A stretch of 64,000 nucleotides of DNA from Sialis fuliginosa (Eukaryota > Arthropoda > Insecta > Megaloptera > Sialidae): NCBI GenBank assembly GCA_961205875.1, contig OY540812.1:8370001-8434000 (forward strand). The letters are read 5' to 3'. The position numbers were made by a program, and so were the translations under genes. Of the stretch, positions 1-34,137 are shown piece after piece. A model generated the notes under the pieces. That model had not been told where the DNA came from, ran no database searches, and saw only the letters and a list, made by a program, of their open reading frames with translations. The first letter of the stretch is position 1; every line of letters starts with the position of its first letter.

Positions 1-130
1 TGCAACAATTACATAATAAAATATAATCGATTATGTAAAGCGATTCTCACAAAATAATTTACTATGTAGTCGTCACATTTAAATGGTTGTATTTAAGAGG
101 TTATATTGAACACAATAATAATATTAATAT

Positions 131-330
131 ATGGGGGGTCCAATGAATCATGGGGGTCCAATTAAGCCCCCATTGGAGTCCTCAGGGGGCCAAGCGACTC
201 TCTTTTCTACCACTGGTTTTGTTGTGTTCAACTCAACAGCTGCTTTCTGTGGACAGAACTACACCGATATAAATAAAACACACTGCTCTCGATCTAATTC
301 TACAGCACAGCGCTAGATTTAAAGCTTCCA
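131..330. repeat. GC-rich patch of unknown origin
   Basis: About 200 bases contrast sharply with the surrounding A+T. There is a nested inverted motif (CCAATG at 150-155 versus CATTGG at 171-176) and a duplicated GGGGTCCAAT (133-142 and 154-163, approximately). The composition looks like a transposon or SINE fragment, but no family is recognised and no RNA polymerase III B box was found. The 61-codon open frame across it has no recognisable domain. Confidence 0.25.
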
Positions 331-627
331 GGAGATTAATTTTTTAAATTTATAATTCTAAATCGGCCTTTTTATCATATTCACTTAATTTCTCATTTAA
401 AATTGCAATTTGAGTATTAATTTACTAATTTAGCACAGGCTTTTAGAAGTCAAGATCATCTTTATTTATTTTGTGTTAAAACTTTTAAATTACATTAGAT
501 TACTAGATGACTAATCGAATATATCTCGTCTGAAGTTATACCATCAACTGTTGCTCAATTTTATAAAAAAAAAAATTTCTTTAAGAACTATATAAATATA
601 GTTATGATTAAAAAATCGGTATGCCAT

Positions 628-1098
628 AAGGGTTCCAAAGTACGTACTACGTGGACTGTTTGGAGCCACTTACAGTATAGTGTCATATTCTACTTATTGA
701 TATGCCTAGATTTAAAAATAAAGAAAAAATATTCTATGAAGCCCCTCCCTATTTCTCCAAAATTTAAAATGATATTATTGATTTTAATATTTGTCGTTGA
801 TAGTCCCATCAAAAGCCTTGTTACCAAATTTTTTTCAGATTTTTTGAGCCAGTAGTTACCGAGTTAGAGGGGACAAAATAAATTATTGCTTGGAGCCCCT
901 TACTGGCGCCATTTTTGAGTAAAATTAAACGGATACATTTATTTTTTCAACAAATTTGTACATCTTTTACTAGAGGGCATCATTTTACGTGTTTAGTAAA
1001 AAAATTCAAGTTTCTAGCTTATATAGTTTACGAGATATTTTGCTTGAAAGACGGACGACAAAGTGAGACTAATAGGGTTTCTTTGGAATCCTAAAAAA
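628..1098. repeat. degraded GGGTTCC-ended repeat
   Basis: It begins AAGGGTTCCAAAG (628-640). It ends with a GACGGACGACAAAGTGAG-type tail, then TAGGGTTTCTTTGGAATCC and AAAAAA (about 1050-1098), so the two ends carry related GGGTTCC/GGAATCC motifs. The same tail grammar (CGGACAACAAACTTTGAGGA, then ACCC) recurs at 34158-34190. Such tails are frequent in insect interspersed repeats. Class not assigned. Confidence 0.4.
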
Positions 1099-2978
1099 CG
1101 ATTATGAATAAAAATATAATAGCAGTGTATTTTATTTGACTTACCTGTAACTGTTTTTTTCTTACGAATAATCAAACATATATTATATTATTGTACAGAA
1201 AAAGAGACTTGTATATTGTAACATCTGAAAGAGCGAGACATACTTACGAGGATCCTTGTTATAATTTTGGCGTGCATGTTCACGATTTATTTTTGACCTC
1301 TCTGAAATCAATTGTTCGGATTCAGACGTTATAATTGTAGTGAATTGTCTATGATATGGTTCATTAGGTCTTCTTTTATTTGCCGAACTATTCCGTCTTC
1401 GAATGCATCAAAGGCACTTTCTAGTTTTTGTATTTTTTTTATTTCGAAAATATGACGAAGCAAAAATATTGTTATAATGATACGTTTATTCTTTAATGAC
1501 ATTTCTGATTGAATATGCTATAATAATATTGGATGTTAATGCTACTATTTAATTTATTAAAGACGGCTATTGTATTTTTATAACCGGTAAATAATTTGTA
1601 TGATTAATGTCATAGAAATTTTCTTCTGAAAATTTTCTGATAATTAATTATTGTTCCAAAATCTACCTACTTTTACTTATGGATGTAAATTTTAACGTCT
1701 TGTCTTACAGAATCACCTAAATGATAAAAGGGAAATATAAATAAAGAAACTAAATTAAATTGAAACTGAATTTATTCATAAATTGAAATTCATATTTCCT
1801 GATTTTTTACATTAATATTAAAAATGTACCGATGTGTGGTCAAAAAATTATATATATCATCCTGATAAATAAATTTTAGCCCTAATACATCGAGAAGACA
1901 CAGCATATTTAAGAGAATATAATCGTTAAATATATTGTTTACATTTCTATAAACTACTGACCTAATTATAAATGATTTATACAATTTTTGTACACATTTT
2001 AAAATACATTGTTACAATGAAAACATATAATATAATATATCATAATAAAATATTTACACTAATTTGTACAGTATTTACATCCTATTTACAAATATGTATA
2101 CATAAAATTATCGAAACAAACTGTATTAAATATTATGCTTGTTTTCAATTAAAAAAAATCAGTTTAAATAGAAGTTCTATAAGCAAATTGTAACATGAAA
2201 AGAATTAAATATTGCACAAAAATACACAAAATATTTACATAAAAAATATTTTGTAATGAAAAAAGAACTTCTATCTCAGATTACAAATAAAATTATTTGA
2301 AAGTATTAAAATAAAAAATAGGTTAACATACACCTAAAACGTTCTGTGCTTAATTAATATTAATTATACACTGGTTATTATTACACATTGATTCCTGTAG
2401 GTAGGTATTTAATAATCTGTCAATATGATTACAAATGGAAACTAATTATTTGGTACAGCTAAAGAATTGAAATAGCCGAAGGTGCTAGATAATAAAAACA
2501 ACTAAAGCGCATTATCATTTGTCATATGACCTTCACGACTTAATAACAACATAAGACCCATAAATATATCAATGAATATAATTTAATAATCAAGTTTTAT
2601 AATTAATAGCAATGTTTATTCAAACATTTAATTGATGTTTTTGAATTTCTTAACAGCGTGGCGTTTAATTAATTATAATAATTAGGTTTAAAGATCGTAA
2701 ATGCATTCAGTGGCAGCAAAAGTGGATTAACAAGAGGATTTTGCTGGTTTAATTATTTAACTATTTATAATGAAAATAAATGCAAATACGTATAAATTGT
2801 TTATTAATTATATTAAAACCACTGAATGAAACGGACATTATTAACCTCGGACTGTAGTGATTTTATGTTATACTATATTATTCATAATTTCAGGATTATT
2901 GCTGGCTTGTAGTTGCCAAAGGTACAAGTATACAAGCAAACATCGAATATTCAACGTTAAATATTCACTCGCTTATTC

Positions 2979-3116
2979 CAATTTCACCAATGTTCGTTAT
3001 TTCTAACAGCCTTTTAAATCTCCAAAGGGGCCAATCAGAACCCAACGTTTGCTATTTAACAGATGGAAACCAATCTGTTATCACAAACAGACTGGTATCA
3101 TAGATTGGTGAAATTG
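2979..3116. repeat. 138-bp block with perfect 13-bp inverted termini
   Basis: CAATTTCACCAAT (2979-2991) and ATTGGTGAAATTG (3104-3116) are exact reverse complements. The interior is GC-richer than the flanks and has its own AACAGAT/ATCTGTT pairing (about 3059-3080). It could be a tiny MITE or a conserved regulatory block downstream of msh; no target-site duplication was seen. Confidence 0.35.
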
Positions 3117-3824
3117 TAAGTAAATATATTCCAAGTTATTATAAATAACATAAAATTAAGAGCTGAAGAAACATTCATGATAGAGAAATTATTTTCAAAA
3201 TTTGTACTATAGCCGCCACTGATAAATGGTTACGTATGTATTAATATTTATTTTAATGTCCAGTTGATTTGATATATTAAGAAATTACATACTTGTCGAC
3301 AATAGGTCACAGAGTCATTCTATTATCTAGACAAATTCGTACCCAGTAGAAAAAAAATGAAAAATAAATTAACGGTGCTGACCTAGTTTTTTAAACTAAT
3401 TCATTTAACTTATATGAACTTTACAAATTTTAATAGTGATCTCATATTTGTTTGTTTAAATTTTCTTAGAAATACAAACATTGTGTTAAGATAGATTATG
3501 GAACTGTCAAAACAAAGATATGCTATTTTTTTTAAAATTAAATAATGACTATTACAGTATTTCTCATCATTTTCTATTTTTAGATAATAGTAATTAATTA
3601 AATCTTTCTGACAACATCGATTCTGAGAAAATAGAATATTATAATAGATTAAATCACGTCACAATATAAAATGTTATAGGCCTATAATTAAATGTAAACA
3701 CAATTTAAAGGAAAGAAATGAGATCAATTTAATATTTGCATAATTTTACACTGTATGGACAAATAAAATATGAATAATTAATACAGCCTTTTAAAAGAAA
3801 TATATCCTAATAATATCACCTTTT

Positions 3825-25660
<21,836 letters not shown>

Positions 25661-25960
25661 TAATATTCGTCGTTCACGAACACAATTGTTTAGAGTTCAA
25701 CACCTACACAAACGCTGTTCATCGTGGTTCGTTACCACAGCACACCTGACGGCACAACACAACTAGTTTACAGTGTTTCTGTTTTGGCTAGCGTTTTACA
25801 ACTGACCGTTTCACAAGTTGGGTCACAACAGTTGCTCGCTCGCTGAAGGCGTGTTGTTCGACTATAGGGCGGTGCTACGACACACGCCGCCCCCTTGTAT
25901 GAATTTAACGATCGACCAATAACGGGGTAGCATTTTAAATAGGGAAACAGTCGAACAGTT
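25661..25960 (-). promoter_or_regulatory. probable msh 5' UTR and core promoter region
   Basis: The 300 bases upstream of the start codon are clearly GC-richer than the surrounding DNA. On the minus strand, TCAGTT at 25805-25800 fits the arthropod initiator (TCAKTY), which would give a 5' UTR of about 140 bases. ATTGG (inverted CCAAT) occurs near 25920-25916. There is no TATA box at the expected distance and no clear DPE. The transcription start is inferred only; a leader intron is possible. Confidence 0.35.
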
Positions 25961-27657
25961 CGGTATTGACGAAATTCTCTTATGTTGTGGCTGCATTGTT
26001 TCGATATGTATTGTTGGTTGCAGGTTTGTTATACACTCGTTTGTTGATGTTTTTTTGCAAACTTGATTTTTTTGCATTCGCTTTTGTATTATTACTGTTA
26101 TTAAGTTAACTACATGTATGGTTTAATGGGAGCCTATTAAAACTTTTTTCAAATGGTTATATCTTCATTATAAAGGTAGCTTAATAGGATGGTTAAGTTT
26201 GACTTGAATTATGTCTTTGTTCTTTTATCTGATTTGTTCATTTGATGAGCTTCTACGAAGACAGTTCTGCAGTGTACAGCATCCAATACGTTTTCAATCT
26301 TTATACTTTCAATATGTCATTGATTGTTGGCACATAAATCAAACTTCAATGTTACGAGGCAATTACGAGTACCAATGATGTATATTACATTAACCATCAA
26401 ACATGAAAATGTATCAGTAGTTCTAATTAATAATAATGTACCTTAATATCAAATTTTATAAAAAGAAATAGTTCCTAATTAAAGATGGATTATATTCCAA
26501 AATAAAGGTTTGATTATTGAACATTTAATTAAATGTTTTTCTTACTTACATTATTTAAAAATATACATATAAGTGAGTACCTTCAAGAACAATGTTCTTT
26601 TTATTTTTTTCTTGGTAACAATACCAGTTAATTGAGTTCAGTTTACAATGCGTTTAAGTTGGTTATTTAAAATTCTATTTAAAAATAAGTATACAGTTGT
26701 TTAATTTTATGAGGATTGAGAGGCGGAGTTACAAGAAAAAATAATTGTTCGGTAGATTGCTTAAAGAATGGCAATTATTTTGTGTGCTACTGAAAAAGAC
26801 AAGGTGATAATTGAGATTTTGCTCGTAAATGTCTACCATCCAGTTTCTTTTATTGTTTAATTTGATGAGCTAATGTAATTTACTGCCTTGTATTGTAAAA
26901 CAAAAATCAATTTTATAATATGACTTATACATAATAAATATTACCGTGTGAAAAAATTCACAAAGTAAAAATAATAATAATTTAATATACATATAATACC
27001 TAAATATAATTTTTAAATTATAAAATCAATGGGTAGGTATATATACCTAACAATTAAAACGCAATTAAATAATAAAAAATAAGTTTTTCCTTTTAATATT
27101 TTGAAATAAATAAGTATTCATATTTTTATATACCGCGGGTGTTCCAGTTTTACGCCCAAACTATTGAAGATAGAGTTTTATGATAAAAAATTTACTATAT
27201 ACACATATCGACCCTAAAGAATTTCAGGAAAATATTTTAGTTTCAGGGGTACATGCCCGTTTCTCAGCAAAATCATATGAAACGGTATACCCAAAACTAG
27301 ATAATTTTAAAGATCATAAAAAAGTAAGAAAGTAAGACATCCTGTATATACAGGGTGTCTCAGTTTTAATGGACAAGATTATTTTTCTGAAATAAAAACC
27401 TTATACTTGATTTTTTTCCGTACCTATTTTTGATGACAAATATGAATATTTTTTGTGGTGTTCGACAGAACCAGCTGTGGAATCAAATAATTTTTTTTCA
27501 AAATCTACTTTTTACACATAATTGGAAAGTCAATTTTATGCTGAATTGAAAAAATATAGTTGATCTTAATGCTACACATGAAAAATTTATACCTACATAT
27601 AATCAATAGAAAGTTAAAAAACCATGAAAAATTACTGTTGTTTTAGATCTCTAATTA

Positions 27658-27691
27658 GAAAATTGTTAAACTTATAAGTTTAACAATTTTC
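27658..27691. repeat. 34-bp perfect palindrome
   Basis: GAAAATTGTTAAACTTA followed directly by its reverse complement TAAGTTTAACAATTTTC, with no spacer. It sits inside the ACAGGGTGTC-started repeat. It is not followed by a U tract in a way that suggests a transcript end. Confidence 0.6.
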
Positions 27692-28674
27692 GAAAAAAAA
27701 AATCATCTGAGTTCCATATACATATAAATAAGTATATATACTATAGTACTTATTTATATATTATATATTATTTATATATAATTTATAAAATACTTAGGCT
27801 GGTACTAAGGACTTTAAATTCACAGACAGTTTTCAATAACCGGTTTATCGATAAATTACCGTTTTTTTCTTTTTGGTTTTACAGAATTAAAGTAAAAATT
27901 ATATTATAATCTTTCATTTTCTTTTTACAAAATAACTATTATTACATATAATTTACCGATTTAGCGGTAAAAATGTAAGGGAATTTTTCGGGATTTACCG
28001 GTTTTCCAATCCCTAGGGCCTAGTTAGTAACGATTTTTTGTTAATATCAATTTAATGATACTGTATTAACCTGCTCTGGAAATAATAAATGATGGTTGTT
28101 TATAAACTAATTTTTATCTACAAATAAAAAAAGTAGTTAATTGTTCTATAATTATTTGATTTATAATGATTTGTAAAACCAAAAAAATTAATGCGCACTT
28201 ATGTTACTGACGTAATATGTATAAGCAAGTACCTATAATTTTATGTCGTGTGAATCTATTGTTTCAAGAACACAGTACCAGGTATTTATTTCCAATATAA
28301 CACACCTAGTGGAAAATTCTTAAACTAATTTGTATAATTTAGCAAATATATTTATCACCTATGTGCTAATAGCCAATACTACTCAAGCAATAAATAAAAC
28401 ACACTAAGTATTTGTCGAGTGAATACAAAGAGATACTATTCACATATGTACCTAATTGTTTTAACTAAAGTAAGTAGGTACATAATATTTGTTTACCTTA
28501 AGAAATAAAACTGGTATCTATATATCTATACATAACAATATATGCAACATAAAACTGCCAGGAAAATACTTGGTTTTGCAAAAAATTTTATTAACTTTTG
28601 ATATCACTATAACATCTATTAATCGTTCAATATTTTAACATTTTTATAGCAATGCAATGGAATGAGGAATATGC

Positions 28675-28825
28675 CCCGCTCATAGAGAGGGGGAGCCAGA
28701 AAAAAATATGAATATGTGTACGTATAAAAAATTAATAATTAAATAAAAATTACACTAATAAATTAATAAAATATCTTATTTAAAAAGCACTTTGTCACAA
28801 TCCCGTCTTAAGGTCCTTGGTGTTT
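28675..28825. repeat. transposon fragment (inverted relative at 48525-48640)
   Basis: It contains AAAAAGCACTTTGTCACAAT and CCCGTCTTAAGGTCCTTGGT, the reverse complement of the ACCAAGGGCCTTAAGACGGG and GTGACAAAGTGCTTTTT run at 48535-48580. It also has a GCTCATAGAGAGGGGGAGCC patch. No coding remnant. Family unknown. Confidence 0.45.
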
Positions 28826-29132
28826 ACTTATAGTATAGAATATGAATATACTGAAATACTGAAAATATTAATTTGGATGAAATAATTTCGAAATAAAATA
28901 GGACGTGGCTTATAGATAAAGTTTGATTAATAGAAGTTTTTATTTAAACAAATGCTATTTTTTATTAATAATAAAAACACAACATTTCATATAATGAAAA
29001 CCTAGGGGAGCTTTATTTAATAGGGCTCCCCCAAAAAATTTTCTACGCCACTGGAAATGAAATACCATTACATATCAAAAAAATGATTTTTGGCTCTTTG
29101 CTTGATAGAATTAATTATTTTGTCTCACCAAT

Positions 29133-29262
29133 CAGTGGTTCTTAAACTGTAGGTTGCGATCTATTAGGATTCAGGGGTGCTATAGAAGGAAGAAATGTAC
29201 AAGTCGTTCAATTTTCTTATGTGGAAAATGGGTCGCGAGTTAAAAAAGTTTAAGAACTTGTG
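29133..29262. mobile_element. hAT-like mini element, 130 bp
   Basis: It begins CAGTGGTTCTTAAACTGTAG and ends AAAAAGTTTAAGAACTTGTG, imperfect inverted termini of the CAGTGGTTCTTAAAC type well known from hAT MITEs. The subterminal GGTTGCGATCTA and GGGTCGCGAGTT are also typical. The expected 8-bp duplication is not evident, so the insertion looks old. Confidence 0.5.
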
Positions 29263-29854
29263 TTATGGACGACTAAATATTTAAAACAAGCTCTTGTTAG
29301 TCTAAAATAACATTCTAACATTGTAACATCTCATAATTAGTTCAACAACATACTGGCAAACACACTAACTAATTATTTCTTTTGAAGTATTTACGTAAAT
29401 GGACCTTGGTATTTTTGTTAAATGAAAGAGCAGTTAGCACTTTTAATAATCAGTAATAACATAATGAGAGTGTAAACAATATTTAGTGTTCATTTTAACT
29501 ATATGTATTTATGGCTAAAGATAAGTGAGTTGTTTATTTTAAGAATTTTTAAGATAACTGGTGCTAACAAATGTAACAAGAAAGTGAATGAAGATTAATT
29601 ATCTCCTTCTATACGTAGTCTGTGTTTGAGACCACACGCGTCATTCACTTTTGTTTTCAACTGACAGCATTGAGTGATTTTCTAAAATTCGATCCAAAAA
29701 AATGCATACATTGTAACAACTACATATTTACTTTAATTTTACAAAAATATACAATTTATGTTTGCTTTTAAACAATGCAATAAATAAATTTAAATAATAT
29801 ACCTATGTTCTTAATTTTTACTTTATGTTCCCATATGTATACATAAAATTAATA

Positions 29855-30290
29855 AAGTCGATTTTTTTCGAATTCTGAATTTTGATGGAAATACTCATTT
29901 TGACAATCCTTGAATCCGTTTTGAATATTTTCACTATGATAACTGTGTGTGTATGTCTGTTTGTAGACGCTTTAGCTCAAAAAGGTGTAAAATAGTGAAC
30001 TTTTATTTAAGATAAATTTTCGTCCTGCTATTTTGGAAAACGATCTTATAACCGGAAACGGATGTTTACTCTTGTAAATTTTTGAATTATTTTTAAAATG
30101 AGGTGAACTAGAAGAACATGTTTTTCGTAAAAATTGTAGAGAATATTATTCATATTATTATCTATAATTTATGTTCTTTTTATTTTTGCAGGAAAACAAA
30201 TTTTTGAAGAAATAATTTGAAATTATATTTCAAATGGTTCATATAACAGAAATATAGGTCCAATTTAACTTTCTTACACGTAATATTGAG
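29855..30290. repeat. interspersed repeat, copy 1 (second copy at 41005-41410)
   Basis: It opens TTTTTTCGAATTCTGAATTT, then TGATGGAAATACTCATTTTG, has a TGTGTGTATGTCTGTTTGTA track, then AACGATCTTATAACCGGA, GGATGTTTACT and TTTCAAATGGTTCATATAAC. The same ordered blocks occur, diverged, at 41005-41410. No frame is open across it. Probably a non-LTR or MITE derivative. Confidence 0.5.
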
Positions 30291-30299
30291 AGTGAATTA

Positions 30300-33270
30300 A
30301 AAAAATGCATTAAATAAAAGTTTTAGAGAATATTATTATCTACAGTTGATATTTATTAATTTTTTTACTTGTATATTTTATTAGTTTGAAGAAACATTTT
30401 TTTAATAAAATTAGAAAAACGTACACTGTTCACTCTTATTGTTAGTATTACGTACAAGAATGTTTCGTGGCATCCATGGTAGCTTTTTTTTATTTTACCA
30501 CTCAGAACATCAACTAATGGAAAATATACAGAAGTTTGTATATAACGTTTTAAGTTGGAAACCTTGAGCTTTTTGTTTTAATTTATTAACTATATAGAAA
30601 TAGTTATAAATACATCTGTATCTATTTAATTATATAGAAATATTTTCAATCGGTTAAAACAGAAGTTAATCTTTAAAAATACTTCGTATTACTGGAATAT
30701 TTTCTGTTAGTTTAAATAATAACTTATTGTTAATGAAACTGCCCAGTCATGAATTACAAAATTTCACAATTTTTAAATAAAATACCTAATAAAAAAATAT
30801 TACCAAGAATATTACATTATATTGAAGAATATATAACTTAGGTATTTTTCGATAATGAAAATAAAACAATAATCAATTAATTTTCATTATTCTAAAAATT
30901 TTAACTAATATAATGTTTTATTGCAATTTCCAATTAATCTTATTTAATTTTCATATTGTTATTTTATGGTTTGATATTAAATTCGATACATTTCATAAAC
31001 ATGTTGTTTTATGTTTTCTTTGTTTTACACCTTTCGTAAAAAATAAATTTGTTTTGTTTGCCAATACGTGTAATTTGGCGAATAAATGAAGATAAATTAA
31101 ATTAATAAATCATGTTCTATATGTGTGGTATATACATTTACAAACATATATTGATTGTCATGCCAAATAAATAAAATATTAAAGATATTCTATAATCATA
31201 TAGGTAAATAGTAATGTGTAATATTGACATTAATTGATACAACCGTATACATATGTACATAAGTACATTAGTACATACATATATAATATATGTATATTAC
31301 ATAATGAGGAAATGAAATATCGATAAACGACATAGAACATCTTGGCTATTGTTTCAATAGTTTTTAATGACGTTTATTGCCTAAAAATATACATATAATA
31401 AAAGAATATAGAATAAGAATAAATAGGATATAAATTATAAAAAAAAAATATTCTCTACAACATGTCTCAAATAGTTTTTAACGACTAATGATAAATGGAT
31501 GAAATTTTATATTAAGGATTAATTTTCGTCTGGGAAGACAACCGCCTACATTTTGAAACGATTACTAAATTTGATTTATGATTCAGTCAGAAATAATTAT
31601 TTTTACATAATTAATGTTATGTTAATTAGTTGCATACATATCCCTATTTGTATATGAATATAAAATATAAAAGCAAAAAAATATCTAGTGTTCTTAATTA
31701 AATGTTGATAGCATTTATAAATAAAAAGATCAAAATAGCAGAATCTAATCAAATATAAGTTCAAGCAATTAAACAGCAATCTAAGAATCACTCTTTCGGT
31801 ATGTGGAATTTGCAAACAGCATAGAAAAACATTTTTTTGATAAATAAATGACACGTTTTGTAACAGGAATTCTGTAACAGCCCGATAGTGTTTTGTGTTG
31901 ATATGAGAAACGTTCATTAAATTAATTATTTATGCGAATGAAATATTTAATAACCGTAGCAAATTATCGTCGACCAGAACACCTTTGCGATGTGGGAGAT
32001 TAATTGAGCATTACATTAAGCATCGACATGAATCTGGAGTGTGATCGTACTGCGTCAGTTGTACAGGTTATTCAAACACCCTGTTACTCTTAGCTGCAGT
32101 TTTCAGGTATGCATTTGTTGAATCTGTATTAAAATTTAAAGACGATACTGTTAACGATTAAAAAAAAATTAAATATGTTCGATAGACAGGGGCGTTCAAC
32201 AGACTTGTTTTAGAGGGGGATGTAAAAAGAAAAATTACACCCCCTCCAATAAGAAAACGAGATTAAATTACTATAATATTGTGATAATTTACTTGTTCCT
32301 TACAAATTAAACGTTTAATATATTTTTTACATTAACAAACATTATACAATGGTAAGATAAAACAAATGTATTCAATATCAAAAGTTTTTAAATTAATTCC
32401 CTTTGAATATATACTACCATATATTAATCTACTAGTTGATTAATATATGATACTACCCAGAAGAGGTGTAACTATCACATTTTTTTAAACAACGTGTTAC
32501 TGTTGTGTTACCTTACATTACGTTAGGTAAGTTTATGTCATGGGAGGGGAGAGGGTAATAATATTTAAATTTGCTATTTAAATTAAGATTTTTATATTCC
32601 TTTTGGCCAAATAAGAATATTTTTTTACGTGTTGAAAATATAATAAATATAAAATATTTCACCATTATTAATGTAGTACCGTGTTTGGTTAACAATTATA
32701 GGTAGTCATGTACAAGCATTTGCTATTAATATTACAATGAAAGTACAACTATATTATACAGCATTTTTCAATCAATAATAAGGTATATGAACAACCTGTA
32801 CAAACAGTTCGAAAGGTATGTGTATATAGGCAGGCAAACGCACTGAGAAAAAAACAAAAAGGTGTTACTATAAACTTTACCAACTGCTGTATATACGCTC
32901 ATCAGCGCATACTGATATTAACAATAGCATTGAAAATTACTATTGTAAATAAAAATTATGAAGCAATTTGCAAAACAAAACAAAAAGCACGTCTCTCGCA
33001 GTTTATAAACAATTTTATAAGGTCAATTCTTTTCTTTATTTGTTCCATATTATATGCATTTACTGACGTTTAATGTGATAAAATATCGAATAATGTTAAA
33101 TGAAATTGCTCGAACTATATTGATGTTAAGTTGATATTGAGAGATATTATAATTTCATATAATTAATAAATATTTAATTAATATAAAAATAAATTGTTTT
33201 ACTTATAATATGATATATATAAAAACAATAGGAACATATTTTTCAAAAAGACGTACAAGTGTGAGTAAAA
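30300..33270. other. intergenic AT-rich stretch
   Basis: No gene is recognised. The 104-codon frame at 31603-31917 (minus) is low-complexity Leu/Ile/Tyr/Phe sequence expected from A+T-rich DNA. A short hairpin lies at 32418-32449 (CATATATTAATC and its complement). A GC-richer patch at 31960-32110 includes an ACACCCTGTT transposon-type end. Nothing else seen. Confidence 0.5.
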
Positions 33271-33720
33271 TTGGCGCCTTGAGGGTTCCGTATCGTTATA
33301 TAAAACTAAAACTTAATTATAGGCAATAATTAGTTATGTATAATAGACAATGAACTCGATTCCCAAAGCGTCGTTATATAGACGCTATATACGAAAGAAA
33401 CCGCAATATTAAGTTTGTCAAGAAATAATTCCATATATTCTATTTAGAATTAAAAATGAATTATTTTGAATTTTTGTTTTTTTTAGGTACTTCTGCTATG
33501 AGATCTTCCTTCGTGTCAAATTTTTTGACGATCAATGAGTCAGTCTGTCAGTATCGAAAACCCGTATATATTTTTATTGATTTGAATTAGAAACTTGAAT
33601 ATTTTACAGGAGTATGAGACTACAGACAGAGCCGGCCCTAACAAGTTTGGCGTCCTGGGCGAGATTTATTTTTCCGCCATCTCTCCGTAAAAAATGTTCA
33701 AAAATAGCTGAAAATATCAA

Positions 33721-34060
33721 TTAAAATTGATAAATTAACAAATAAAGTTGAATAATTAATATTTCAGCTTGGCGTGATCTTACAGACTGCAACTTTTTTT
33801 TTAATATAACTTACAATATTATCTTTAAGACTTTCAAATGCCCAAAGACCATCGAGACCCTTTTCCCCTATTATTAACAAATTAAAATGATAAATTAACA
33901 AATAAGTTGATTAGTTAATATCTCAGCTTGGCGCGATCCTACAGAATCCAACTTTTTCATAAAAATAGCTTACATCATTAATTTTAGGATTATCAAAAGC
34001 CCTAAGACCGTCGAGACCCTCTTCCCCTATTATTAACAAATTAAAATTGATAAATTAATA
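33721..34060. repeat. tandem repeat, about 160-bp unit, 2 copies plus a partial third
   Basis: Units start at 33721, 33882 and 34041 with TTAAAATTGATAAATTAA-type sequence. Each full unit has CTCAGCTTGGCG-CGATC-TACAG, then AAGACC-TCGAGACCC, then TTCCCCTATTATTAACAAAT. Copies differ by scattered substitutions and 1-2 base indels, so the duplication is not recent. Confidence 0.75.
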
Positions 34061-34099
34061 AACTTAATTTATACAAGACTACATTAAGAATAAAATGAG

Positions 34100-34137
34100 T
34101 GAATATCAAATACTAAATGATTAGTATTTGATATTCA
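34100..34137. repeat. 17-bp arm perfect hairpin
   Basis: TGAATATCAAATACTAA (34100-34116) and TTAGTATTTGATATTCA (34121-34137) with an ATGA loop. It adjoins the junction where the interrupted host repeat resumes. It might be a structural end of the inserted element. Confidence 0.55.

Larger units (their letters stand above)
1..3824. other. AT-rich region downstream of msh
   Basis: No gene is recognised. It holds the msh 3' UTR next to 3824 (extent unknown), an isolated GC-richer patch at 131-330, a degraded repeat at 628-1098, and a small inverted-repeat block at 2979-3116. The stretches 1100-2970 and 3120-3820 are otherwise featureless AT-rich sequence. Confidence 0.6.
26101..29120. other. 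intergenic, AT-rich with repeat fragments
   Basis: No gene seen. It holds fragments with ACAGGGTGTCTCAGTTTTA- and GGGTGTTCCAGTTTTACG-type starts at 27354 and 27139, which are frequent in insect DNA transposons, a 34-bp perfect palindrome at 27658-27691, TTTACCGG-type repeat sequence at 27845-28010, and a repeat fragment at 28675-28825 related to one at 48541. The rest is low-complexity A/T sequence. Confidence 0.5.

Noticed and set aside
25776..25860. TATA box or DPE for the msh promoter
   Set aside because: No TATA-like word about 30 bases upstream of the proposed initiator, and the +28 to +33 bases do not fit the DPE consensus.
31603..31917. 104-codon open frame on the minus strand
   Set aside because: The translation is hydrophobic/Tyr/Lys-rich low-complexity of the kind A+T-rich DNA produces. 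There is no domain, no splice context and no GC rise.
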